Shown: in pieces, positions 17,720 through 26,045 of the stretch | Layout of the letters: each line of letters starts with the position of its first letter | Numbering within the stretch: the first letter of the stretch is position 1 | Source: Bacillota bacterium | GTDB lineage: Bacteria; Bacillota; SHA-98; Ch115; JABLXJ01 | Direction of reading: 5' to 3' | DNA length: 64,000 nucleotides | NCBI GenBank assembly: GCA_013178125.1 | Contig: JABLXJ010000014.1 | Coordinates: 1-64,000, forward strand | Position numbers and translations under genes: made by a program | The notes under the pieces: model-generated | Database searches by the model: none | What the model saw: only the letters and a program-made list of their open reading frames with translations | Told to the model about the DNA's origin: nothing

Positions 17720-18628
17720 TTACTCCTTCACATACTGCCGCCAGTACTCCACAGACTCCTTGAGGTCGTCAATCACGCGGTCTTCATCCGGATAGAAGGC
17801 TTTATGGCTTACCTCAAATACAAGGAGCACCTCCTCCGCCCCTGAATCCTCTATGGCCTTCAGGATATCCTGCGGCTTGATGACCCCCTGTGCATTGTAT
17901 TCGCTCGTAAACGGCCAGTGGCGACTACACTCCTTATCTGTCTGCTGAATGTGTATAACAGGCGCAACCTTCCCAAACGTCCTTATCCATGCGCAGGGAT
18001 CCGCATCGGCAGGGTCGCCCGAGTTTACCGAGCCGTGCCCTACATCAAGGCAGAGCCGCATCGGGACCGCCATGTTAGCGCAACGCTCCAGGAGCCCCGA
18101 GGTCTCTGATATGGTGCAGGCCATCTCGCGCGGCACCGAGGTAGGCTCAAACATCAGGTACTCGAGCCCCACCTCCGCAGCATAGTCAGCCAGACGGCGA
18201 TAAGCCTGGACCGCCTGCTCCGTGATGTATTCCCTTCTCTGGGGGTCAGCGGTGTCTCTTGCCGACATGATTGCGAAACAAGTCCCGGTCCCCTTGGCGC
18301 CCAGCATCGCCGCCTGCGCGATGAGCCTCTTCATCCACCTCTCGCCCTCTGCCCTTATCTCATCATCCGGGTGGCCGAGATAGTGTTGATGGGCGAAATG
18401 GCCGCCGAATGCGGCATATATCTGTATCCCGTACCTGTCACATGCGGCCCGGGTCTCTGCGCAAACCCTCTTCTGGATAGCATCGGGGAGATAGGGGTCG
18501 AGCAGGTCGCTCGCATATTGGACGTAGCGCAGCCCGAGCTCCTCGCCTACAATCCGCGTCCACTCCTCTGGCTCCGTATAGCGGTTTGCCGCAAAGTTAC
18601 AATTCATGCCAAGCAGTACCCTCGCCAT
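17720..18628 (-). CDS. TIM-barrel sugar (phosphate) isomerase/epimerase
   Basis: The 302-aa protein is of the xylose-isomerase-like TIM-barrel family: LEYLMFEPTSVPREMACT carries the metal-binding Glu, MRLCLDVGHGSVNSGDP the Asp/His pair, PVIHIQQTDKECSRHWPF a further His, and VLLVFEVSHKAFYPD the last Glu. These bind one divalent metal and interconvert keto- and aldo-sugars or epimers. A GGTGAGG site precedes the ATG. It is the last intact gene of the DeoR/kinase/dehydrogenase cluster and would isomerise an intermediate of that pathway. The substrate is unknown. Confidence 0.8.
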   Translation of the reverse strand: MARVLLGMNCNFAANRYTEPEEWTRIVGEELGLRYVQYASDLLDPYLPDAIQKRVCAETRAACDRYGIQIYAAFGGHFAHQHYLGHPDDEIRAEGERWMKRLIAQAAMLGAKGTGTCFAIMSARDTADPQRREYITEQAVQAYRRLADYAAEVGLEYLMFEPTSVPREMACTISETSGLLERCANMAVPMRLCLDVGHGSVNSGDPADADPCAWIRTFGKVAPVIHIQQTDKECSRHWPFTSEYNAQGVIKPQDILKAIEDSGAEEVLLVFEVSHKAFYPDEDRVIDDLKESVEYWRQYVKE

Positions 18629-18639
18629 ATCCCTTGCCT

Positions 18640-18800
18640 CACCTTTTCATTTAACGCTATTTCATTTAACGCTGTGCCTATATTTGCGTTTAGTGTATAC
18701 CACCCTCGTTTAATGCTGCGCCATTCCCATCCAATTCTGTGCCGCGCCAATCTCATTCGATGCTCCCATTCTCGTCGATGCCACGCTGATCTCGTTCAGT
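18640..18800. repeat. Degenerate tandem repeats in the intergenic space
   Basis: Units of about 15-20 bp related to TTCATTTAACGCTGTGCC recur seven or eight times with progressive divergence (for example TCGTTTAATGCTGCGCC and ATTCTCGTCGATGCCACGCT). They fill the whole gap between the isomerase and dehydrogenase genes. Unit length and sequence drift distinguish them from CRISPR repeats. Confidence 0.7.
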
Positions 18801-18801
18801 C

Positions 18802-19845
18802 CTACACCCACGGCTTTACGACAACCTTCATCCCTTCCCTCGACTCCATCAGCCTGAAGCCCTCCTCTATCTGATCGAGAGGGATCACGTGCGTTATCAG
18901 CTTACGCGTATCGATCTTGCCACTGGCGATGAGCTCGAGAGCCTCCCGGTTTCCCCTCCCTGTGCTCGAGGAGGCACCGGTGATTATGCACTCGCGGTAG
19001 TGGACGATGTTCGCATCCAAGGTATTGAGGGAATCGCTATGGGCCAGGCCGCCGAAGAAGCTTATCCTTCCCCGCTTGGCCACCATTTGCACCGCTTGCG
19101 CCTGTGCCTCCTTCGAGGCGCAGGCAACTATGACCACGTCCGCCCCCCACCCATCTGTTTCCTGGAATACGCGCGCTACAAGATCTTCCTGACCCGCGTT
19201 GACAAATACGTCGGCGCTGAACTTGCGGGCAGCCTCGAGCCTGCCGGGGGAACGGTTGGCTAAGATGATCTTGCCTGCACCCCTAGCCCTGGCGAGCTCC
19301 ACATGGACGCAGCCGGCGGGCCCTGCACCTATCACGACCACCGTATCTCCCTCGTTAATCCCCACGCGCTCCTGGCCATTAATGCAGCATGCGATGATCT
19401 CGGCCAGGCTCGCATCCTCATAGCTGACCCCGTCCGGGATCTTGTTGACGAAACCTTCGGTTATTGCCTTTCCGGGCGGGACATGGTACTGCGCGAACCC
19501 CCCCGGCCAGGCATAACCGATAGATATCATGTTCTCGCACAGGTTCTGGTAGCCCCTCTGGCAGCTGCGGCAGCTGCCGCACGAAATACCGGGGGCGACT
19601 GTCACGCGATCCCCAACCTTCAGGCCCTTCACGAGTGGACCGGCCGCCTCGATTATCCCGGCCGTTTCATGGCCAATAACCTGCGGAAGCTTCGCCCTCT
19701 TATCCCCCCGGCGATAGATTCTAAGATCCGTGCCGCAAATCGCACAGGCCTCAACCCGAATCATGACACTATCATCGAGAAGCGCAGGTTCGGGCACTTC
19801 CTCAATGCGCAAGTCGTTCAGGGCATGGACTACTGCAGCTTTCAT
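18802..19845 (-). CDS. Zinc-dependent MDR alcohol/polyol dehydrogenase
   Basis: The 347-aa medium-chain dehydrogenase has the catalytic-zinc residues (ACAICGTDLR and the GHETAG motif), the structural-zinc loop CGSCRSCQRGYQNLC and the NAD-binding VVVIGAGPAGCVHVELA. It should oxidise a secondary alcohol of a polyol or sugar. GGGAGGGAGCAGGTAG precedes the ATG. It belongs to a series of three MDR genes (one broken) between the kinase and the TIM-barrel isomerase, which suggests sequential oxidation of a sugar alcohol. Confidence 0.88.
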   Translation of the reverse strand: MKAAVVHALNDLRIEEVPEPALLDDSVMIRVEACAICGTDLRIYRRGDKRAKLPQVIGHETAGIIEAAGPLVKGLKVGDRVTVAPGISCGSCRSCQRGYQNLCENMISIGYAWPGGFAQYHVPPGKAITEGFVNKIPDGVSYEDASLAEIIACCINGQERVGINEGDTVVVIGAGPAGCVHVELARARGAGKIILANRSPGRLEAARKFSADVFVNAGQEDLVARVFQETDGWGADVVIVACASKEAQAQAVQMVAKRGRISFFGGLAHSDSLNTLDANIVHYRECIITGASSSTGRGNREALELIASGKIDTRKLITHVIPLDQIEEGFRLMESREGMKVVVKPWV

Positions 19846-19861
19846 CTACCTGCTCCCTCCC

Positions 19862-19975
19862 CGGAAGTCTCTTTCTGAAGGTCTCTTTATTTGGAAGCCT
19901 CTTAGAATTCTAATTAGAAGTCTTGCTAGGAAGCTCTCTAGGAAGCTCACTCGGAATCTTGCCAGGAGTATGGTC
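19862..19975. repeat. Degenerate tandem repeats between two dehydrogenase genes
   Basis: A 10-15 bp unit related to GGAAGCTCTCTA recurs along the gap (GGAAGTCTCTTTC, GGAAGCCTCTTAG, AGAAGTCTTGCTA, GGAAGCTCTCTA, GGAAGCTCACTC, GGAATCTTGCCA). The copies are diverged and no open frame uses them. Confidence 0.7.
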
Positions 19976-19981
19976 GGAAAA

Positions 19982-21073
19982 TCATCCAAAGTCCTCTGTT
20001 ATGAAAAGCACCTTGTTGAAATACTCGGTCTTGTTTTTCAGCATCTCAAAGACCTTCGGGGCATCATCCAGTCTAAACCGGTGGGTCACCAGTGGGGCGA
20101 TCTTGATCTCGCCGCGCTCCATAAACCCCAGGACGGTCTCCCAGTCATGATGCGGGTATGAAGTGAATTCAAACCCCCACGTTCCGGCGATGCTGACCTC
20201 CTTGCGAAGTATGGTGGTATATGTATCCGGGCTGAGGCGGATCTCGCTGCCGGGCCGGCCAATCAGAACGATACTGCCCATCCGCCTGACGGCGTCGACC
20301 ATCGTATTGAACGTGAGCGGGGATCCAGCTGCCTCGACGGCCAGGTCGACCCCGCGACCACCCGTAAGGGAATTGATTACCTCCCTGGCGTCCTCGCGCG
20401 AGGCATCTATTGTTGCTATTGTTGCCTCGATCCCCAGGGCTCTTACGGCATCAAGCTTCTGTCTCTGGACGTCTACCGCAAACACCCGCCTGGCGCCCAG
20501 GGCCACCGCACACTGCGCCACCAGCGCCCCGATGGCGCCCACCCCGAAGACCGCAACCTCGCTTCCCGCAAGCTCACTCCCGGCCCGCCTCAGCGCATGC
20601 AGCGCAACGGCCACCGGTTCCGTAGCGGCACCCAGCTCGAAATCAACCTGTGCTGGGAGTCGCACAACGTTTGTCACCGGCACCTTGACGTATTCAGCGA
20701 AACCGCCGTCACAGCGGGAGCCAAGATAGGTGTAGTTGATACAGTGGAAATAGTTTCCTCTTTCACAATATATACACTTGCGACATGGTATACAGGGTAC
20801 CACGGTGACGCGATCCCCGGCCCTGATAGGGTTGGCACCGGGCGAACTGGCGCCGGGCCCGACCTCAACCACCTCGCCGGAGAATTCATGGCCCGGGATG
20901 AGGGGATGCCTGTAGGCCCCTGTTACCATAACACGAGGGATATCGGAGCCACAAACGCCCGCGGCCTTGACATTGACCAGGACCTCCCCCGGTCCCGGAA
21001 CAGGCCTCTGGACCATTTCGCAGCGGATATCGCCGGGACCGTGAAGGACAGCGGCCTTCATGGTAGCAGGCAT
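19982..21073 (-). CDS. Zinc-dependent MDR dehydrogenase (sorbitol/polyol-phosphate-dehydrogenase-like)
   Basis: The 363-aa protein has the catalytic-zinc motif AAGVCGSDIPR, GHEFSGEV, the structural-zinc CRKCIYCERGNYFHC and the cofactor motif VAVFGVGAIGALVAQCAVALGA. GatD-like galactitol-phosphate dehydrogenases have a similar PGHEFSG and GSDIPR arrangement, but polyol versus polyol-phosphate cannot be decided. AGGAGGG about 11 bases upstream favours the ATG at 21073 (MPATMKAAV). It lies upstream of the second MDR gene in the same direction. Confidence 0.85.
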   Translation of the reverse strand: MPATMKAAVLHGPGDIRCEMVQRPVPGPGEVLVNVKAAGVCGSDIPRVMVTGAYRHPLIPGHEFSGEVVEVGPGASSPGANPIRAGDRVTVVPCIPCRKCIYCERGNYFHCINYTYLGSRCDGGFAEYVKVPVTNVVRLPAQVDFELGAATEPVAVALHALRRAGSELAGSEVAVFGVGAIGALVAQCAVALGARRVFAVDVQRQKLDAVRALGIEATIATIDASREDAREVINSLTGGRGVDLAVEAAGSPLTFNTMVDAVRRMGSIVLIGRPGSEIRLSPDTYTTILRKEVSIAGTWGFEFTSYPHHDWETVLGFMERGEIKIAPLVTHRFRLDDAPKVFEMLKNKTEYFNKVLFITEDFG

Positions 21074-21237
21074 GGTAATCAGTACCCTCCTCAGGATCTC
21101 CACGTTGCCGACCTTAACCCCTTCGGCCCTCATCAATAACCCCTTCGATTTCGATCAACCTTGGACCTCGGATTAAATGTCGACGGTTGATCCAATACAA
21201 ATGTGGTGAGTCAAATATGAATACCCGATTTGCATTT

Positions 21238-21902
21238 TCAGACTTCGACAACTGCCTTGATTACTTCGTCCTTGCGCCGCGAAGCCAGCTCAAAGGCGTC
21301 CACAACCTGAGCCAGCGGGAAGGAATGGGTGATGAGCGATGCGGTGTCAACCCTCCCGCTACCCAGGAGGTTGATGGCCTCCGGGTAGACGTTGGAATAC
21401 CGGAACATGCCCTTGACGTCGAGCTCGCGCACGCCGATGGTCTGAATGTCAATGGGGACCTCGGGCTCGTTGACCCAGCCCACCAGCACGACCGTTCGGC
21501 CCTTGGACGCGCTACGTATTGCTTGTTGCGTGGTAACTGTGCTCCCCGCAGCCTCGATTACGATGTCAGCGCCCTTGCCCTCCGTAAACTCCATCACTGC
21601 GTCCACCGTGTTCCCCTTCGATGCGCCCACGATCCGCGTGGCACCGAGGCGAGAGGCCAGCTCCAGCCGCTTTGGGTAGATATCCGAACCAATGATGTTG
21701 GTAGCTCCCTTTGCCTTCGCCACCTGGAGAACAAGGAGACCAATGGGGCCCAGCCCGAGGATAGCTACGGTTTTACCTATCTCAAAGCCGGCGCGGCGTC
21801 CTACATACACGGCCACCCCCAACGGGGTGTTGGGACGTCCACCTCTCTAATCTCAATCCTTTTCGGACCGCAGAGGAAAGCTGCGCGCATCTTGTCACCC
21901 AT
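21238..21902 (-). pseudogene. MDR dehydrogenase gene with internal deletion
   Basis: From the ATG at 21902 (with an upstream AGAGGTGGGGG site) the frame reads MGDKMRAAFLCGPKRIEIRE and VDVPTP, a typical MDR N-terminus. It then breaks near 21830 and resumes in another frame as LGVAVYVGRRAG and the cofactor domain VAILGLGPIGLLVLQVAKA to the stop at 21238. The missing segment, judged from relatives about 110-120 codons, includes the catalytic and structural zinc sites, so the product cannot be an active zinc dehydrogenase. It lies between the kinase and an intact MDR gene. Confidence 0.8.
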
Positions 21903-22260
21903 TAACCCCCACCTCTTTCTTGAAGCCTTTCCGCTGAGGCCCCCGGCACGTTTCTCAGGATGGGCCCTTTTTCACAACTCAAGCCCGGCGGATAACTGGA
22001 TGCCTGAGCGAGTCTGAGCGGTCACCTAGCGCTGTCATTCAGCATGTGCTGTCATTCAAATTCACTATGAAGGCACGAATTTGTGCGGATTGAGTTAGAC
22101 TTTATGCCACTACGACAAATCTGCTGTTTTATTTATGTTCGTCTATGTTATTCTAAGTTCTACATTGTTGGGGAAAATCCTCCTGCCTTTATAAATTTTT
22201 GTTGCATCGCCTTTGTTGTGTATTTGCTATATGGATTTGTCATATGACTTCACCAGCATT
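21903..22260. other. Gap without a gene; orphan ribosome binding site
   Basis: On the minus strand TTTATAAAGGCAGGAGGATT (about 22176-22200) looks like a good ribosome binding site, but the nearest ATG is followed at once by TAG. The rest has no open frame of note. This is probably what remains of a lost gene or leader between the kinase and the broken dehydrogenase. Confidence 0.4.
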
Positions 22261-23772
22261 TCATTTGCTCCGGAATATGGCCTTGACGCTGGGATAAATC
22301 CTCTCAAAGACAGGCATGCGTTCGTCATAGAGCGCTGCCAAGTTCTGGTCGGGCGTAAAAACCTCTCCAGGCTTAACCATAACCCCCGCGGCCTGGGCGA
22401 CAGACTCATATTCCCCCAGGGCTGTTGCAGCAAGTATTGCAGCGCCGAGGCACGGGCTATCTGATACCTCGAGCGACACTACCTTGGTCCGGAACATATC
22501 CGCTTTAAGCTGCAGCCATGTCCTGGACCTGGAGCCGCCACCGGTGGCCCTCAATTCCTTCACCTGGAACCCCAGGCCGGACAGGTATTTCAGGTTGAGC
22601 TTCATCTCAAAGGTAACGCCCTCGATGATAGCCTTTATGATCTCCGCTTTGGTGGTGGATAGCGTCAGGCCAACTATAGCCCCCTTTGAGGATGGGTCAC
22701 AGTAGGGGGTCCCGGAGAACGCGAAGTGCGGGAGGACGTAGATGTCTGAAGGACCTGAAGAACGGCTGCTTGCCTTCTCCAAAATGACATCATACACGTC
22801 GCGACCGGCTGCGCGAGCCTCCTCAATCTCCTCCCTGCCAAAGGTATCACGGTACCACTTCAATAAGGCCCCTGCAACCAGGTTGAATGCGACTGTGATA
22901 TAGGTATCCTCGAGCACATATGGATAGCACGGGTAATTGTATCTGCACATATCATCCTTGAGGATGGGCACCGGGGAAACTAGGGCTATACTCTCGGTGG
23001 TCCCTGTGGCATCCATGCCTATATCGGGTCCTGTAACTCCAGCCCCCAGAGCCCCCGCTGCCTGGTCGTGGGCCCCCACGACCGCTACGACGTCGCTCCT
23101 GAGGCTAAGCTCATCCGCCGCGGACTTACTGATCCTCCCAATGATCTCCCCTGAAAGGTGGGGCTCGGCCAATTTCGATTCGTCAATCCCGACGATATCC
23201 ATTAACTCGGTGGACCATCTCTTCGTGATAACGTCGAACATCATCGTCTTGCCGGCGAGAGAGAAATCTATTACAGGCTGGAGTCCCAGCTTATAATGAA
23301 TGTAATCCTCATAACATAAGAATTTCCAGGCGTCTCTGAAAACCTCCCTTTTATTCTCCCTTAGCCACAGCAGTTTGCAGGCGGTATACATGCCACTGAG
23401 AGGTATGCCCGTTATTTTGAATATCCGGTCCCTTCCTACGTTCTCTTCCAGCACCTCGACCATTTCAGCGGCACGGCTGTCAAACGTGACTATGCTGTTA
23501 TCCAGGACATTGCCGCGGCGATCCACCGGGATGACGGCTTCACCCTGCGCTGAAACGGATAGGGCTCTGACCTCGTCCCCGGCCATCCGCGCGACCTCCC
23601 GCACAGATTCCCTTACTCGCTCCCACACCACTGTTGGATCAAGCTCGGCCCAGCCCGGCCTGGGATGTATAAGAGGGTATTCCCTGTAAGCAGCCGCCCG
23701 GACGCTGCCACGCTCATCGAAGATCAAAGCCTTACAGCCTGTAGTCCCGACATCTATCGCCAGCACCGCCAT
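22261..23772 (-). CDS. FGGY-family carbohydrate kinase (xylulokinase-like)
   Basis: The 503-aa protein starts VLAIDVGTTGCKALIFDERG, the FGGY N-terminal phosphate-binding motif. It has GAHDQAAGALGAGV and GMDATGTTESIAL mid-protein, and ELRATGGGSRSRTWLQLKAD (C-terminal ATP-binding signature). It should phosphorylate a ketose or polyol with ATP in the cytoplasm. It is 15 bases downstream of the hexuloisomerase gene in the same operon. Xylulose, ribulose and erythrulose are all plausible substrates; the context does not decide. Confidence 0.88.
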   Translation of the reverse strand: MAVLAIDVGTTGCKALIFDERGSVRAAAYREYPLIHPRPGWAELDPTVVWERVRESVREVARMAGDEVRALSVSAQGEAVIPVDRRGNVLDNSIVTFDSRAAEMVEVLEENVGRDRIFKITGIPLSGMYTACKLLWLRENKREVFRDAWKFLCYEDYIHYKLGLQPVIDFSLAGKTMMFDVITKRWSTELMDIVGIDESKLAEPHLSGEIIGRISKSAADELSLRSDVVAVVGAHDQAAGALGAGVTGPDIGMDATGTTESIALVSPVPILKDDMCRYNYPCYPYVLEDTYITVAFNLVAGALLKWYRDTFGREEIEEARAAGRDVYDVILEKASSRSSGPSDIYVLPHFAFSGTPYCDPSSKGAIVGLTLSTTKAEIIKAIIEGVTFEMKLNLKYLSGLGFQVKELRATGGGSRSRTWLQLKADMFRTKVVSLEVSDSPCLGAAILAATALGEYESVAQAAGVMVKPGEVFTPDQNLAALYDERMPVFERIYPSVKAIFRSK

Positions 23773-23787
23773 AGTTACTCTGCCCCC

Positions 23788-24345
23788 TCATTCCAAATTG
23801 GCGTGCGCGGCCCACATCTGTTCCTCGGTAATACCAAAACGCTCCTTCAATTTCATGGAGACGCTATCGAAGAATATCAGGAGGCTCTGCTCATATAAAC
23901 TACCCATGGGTTGGACAGACTTGACCTCATCCGGGCGATGAAGCTTCGTGGGGCACCGCAATGCCACAACGCAATCGGCTATTCTGCCCAGGTTCGATTC
24001 CTTATGTGCCGTTATAGCCGCGATCCTCGCCCCATGCTGCCGAGCGAGCCGGGCTATATTTAAGGTTGTCATAGTCTCACCCGAGCCCGAGCAGGCGACC
24101 AGTAGATCATTCCCGCTAATTGGGGGGATCGTGGTTTCCCCGACTACATAGCTCCTTATACCCAAGTGTCTGAGACGCTTGGCGAAAGCCTGGGCCATGA
24201 ACATGACGCGCCCGACCCCGATAACAAATACCTTGTCTGCATCAAGAATCGCCTTGATAAAGGAATCAACCTCGGCTTCGTCCAGGCCGGATAGGACATC
24301 CCCTATCTCCTGCAGAATCAAGCTTCCTACCTTGCGGAGCTCCAT
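23788..24345 (-). CDS. 6-phospho-3-hexuloisomerase-like SIS-domain protein
   Basis: The 185-aa single-SIS protein matches the PHI pattern: VFVIGVGRVMFMAQAFAKRL, HLGIRSYVVGETTIPPI, LLVACSGSGETMTTLNIARL and the C-terminal MGSLYEQSLLIFFDSV. PHI isomerises hexulose-6-phosphate to fructose-6-phosphate in ribulose-monophosphate chemistry. No partner hexulose-phosphate synthase is encoded nearby, so it may act on another 3-ketohexose phosphate made by the adjacent dehydrogenases and kinase. AAGGGG precedes the start. Confidence 0.8.
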   Translation of the reverse strand: MELRKVGSLILQEIGDVLSGLDEAEVDSFIKAILDADKVFVIGVGRVMFMAQAFAKRLRHLGIRSYVVGETTIPPISGNDLLVACSGSGETMTTLNIARLARQHGARIAAITAHKESNLGRIADCVVALRCPTKLHRPDEVKSVQPMGSLYEQSLLIFFDSVSMKLKERFGITEEQMWAAHANLE

Positions 24346-24577
24346 AATTACTTACCCCTTTCCAATTTGATTTGATCCGATTTAATTCCCAAGATGAAAA
24401 CGACCTTCATGAAATTAACTTCAAGGTGTTAGAAAAGCGGGGACTCAGCCTGGCACAAGGCGCAATAGCTAAGGCGTAATACAGAGGTTCTAAAGTCGAG
24501 CCGACAGCATCCCGGGGGTGGAGGGGGGCATCCCGGGGGACCGGATCCAAAACGCACCCGAGAAGGGCCTCTGGGGG

Positions 24578-25342
24578 TTAACGGGCCACGATAACTTCAA
24601 TCGACCTCTTTTGCAGCCCTTCGATGTATTCGGGCGGGACCTTGTCGTCAGTGACTACGTAGGTAACGCTCTCGAGTGGGGCTACTTGAATCAGCCCAAC
24701 CTTGCCAAACTTGCTATAATCCGAAAGAAGGACAACCTCAGAGGAGACTCTTATCTTGTTTCTTTTCACTTGAGCCTCCGCAGGGTCGTTCTCGGTTAGA
24801 CCTGACTCAAAGCTAATCCCCTTTACAGCAATAAATAGCTTATCCGCGTGAAGCTTCAAAAGGAATTCCTCTGTCTCAGGCCCAACGAGCGAACCGGTCG
24901 AGTGCCTGAGCATGCCACCGAGGCAGATTACCTGGATCGTAGGACACAGCATAAACTCAGAAGTAAGATATGGGGAGTTCGTTATGACCGTCAGGTTTGA
25001 AAAGCGCTTGAGCTCCTGGGCAAAGTAATAACAGGTCGAACTTGCATCGAGGAAAATGGATTCCCCATCCTTGACCATCTGGGCGGCCCTCTTGGCGATT
25101 CTCTTCTTCTCCTCGGCATGGATATGCAGCCGGAGAGCCAGGAGAGGGGTGCCGTTGGTGCTGAACTTCGAGACCGCGCCGCCGTAGGTCCTTTTCAGCG
25201 CAAAGGTCTTATCCAGATAGTCGAGATCCCGCCGGATTGTCATCTCGGAGACATTAAGTTCCTGGCTCAACTCGCTGGTGGTGACGCTTTGCTTCTCCTC
25301 CAACATCTCGAGGATCTTCATTCTACGTTCTTCCGCTAACAT
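24578..25342 (-). CDS. DeoR-family transcriptional regulator
   Basis: The 254-aa protein has the N-terminal winged helix (RRMKILEMLEEKQSVTTSEL, VSEMTIRRDLDYLD) and the DeoR sensor domain (IFLDASSTCYYFAQEL, LTVITNSPYLTSEF). DeoR regulators respond to sugar phosphates and control adjacent catabolic operons. It heads the minus-strand cluster of hexuloisomerase, kinase and dehydrogenases and probably regulates it. Its ribosome binding site is weak. A 7-bp direct repeat (GATCTGC twice, 25434-25447) lies about 95 bases upstream in AT-rich DNA and could be a binding site. Confidence 0.88.
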   Translation of the reverse strand: MLAEERRMKILEMLEEKQSVTTSELSQELNVSEMTIRRDLDYLDKTFALKRTYGGAVSKFSTNGTPLLALRLHIHAEEKKRIAKRAAQMVKDGESIFLDASSTCYYFAQELKRFSNLTVITNSPYLTSEFMLCPTIQVICLGGMLRHSTGSLVGPETEEFLLKLHADKLFIAVKGISFESGLTENDPAEAQVKRNKIRVSSEVVLLSDYSKFGKVGLIQVAPLESVTYVVTDDKVPPEYIEGLQKRSIEVIVAR

Positions 25343-25761
25343 TTGGGTTTCCGACTCCCGCTTTTAGATTTTCCGCTTTTCAATTCCGAGTCTATAACAA
25401 AAACAAGCTACATACGAACTTACTTACACATACGATCTGCGATCTGCAACATTTCACCTACAAATAACATTTATACCATAATATAAATATAAAACCCGGA
25501 CAATAAGACTAGACCAATGCAAATAGAGGTCGTTATGGCAATTGAACTGGACATAACCGGAAAACCAGTTTTACCTGAGAGGTGTTTACCTGTATTGTTT
25601 TATGTTCTTCTATGTTCGACATGCACATCAAGAATCCTTCTGTGGCGACAAAAGTTTTCTTGCCGTGCATAAGGTCGCGGATAAGATGAGTGTGACTGAG
25701 ATGTTGGAAAAATAAATAGCAGCGTGGCTCTGACATCTGGTACAAATGCAATATAGCTGTA
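25343..25761. other. Promoter-like AT-rich gap without a gene
   Basis: The stretch 25400-25500 is AT-rich and likely carries the deoR promoter (minus strand). From 25500 to 25761 short frames exist on both strands, but none has a ribosome binding site or recognisable domain. Confidence 0.4.
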
Positions 25762-25995
25762 TTAGGCGTTACTTGTTCCTTCAATAAAAGAGATAATCCT
25801 CCGGGCCAAGACCAGGGCTTCTCTAGCATCTTTTTCTGAAGGGAGACTCTCTGATAAAGAGCCGGGTAGGGTGTCGGGGTAATGCGTAGGGATATGGAAT
25901 CGATCTAGAGAATACAAATCATCCGCAAGACAAAGCAGACGCCGACTGCTTGGGAATACTCTCCCAAAGCTGCCGGCGTTTCTGAAATAATACAC
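25762..25995 (-). pseudogene. C-terminal remnant of a HEPN-domain protein
   Basis: The frame encodes RLLCLADDLYSLDRFHIPTH, then YPDTLPGS and a final helix DAREALVLARRIISFIE. This is the C-terminal half of HEPN proteins (the YIPTRYPDALPGG segment, then the DAxEALxxAxxIxxFV helix), which usually pair with a nucleotidyltransferase as a toxin-antitoxin module. The first helix with the RxxxxH active site is missing and no partner gene is present. The gene appears truncated and inactive. Confidence 0.55.
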
Positions 25996-26045
25996 AGAGC
26001 GGGTGATGCCGCCTTAGGGGATCTATCCACACGCTCTATTACGCT

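Noticed and set aside
18640-19975. Short repeats that might be taken for a CRISPR array
   Set aside because: Unit length and sequence drift continuously, there are no uniform spacers and no cas genes.
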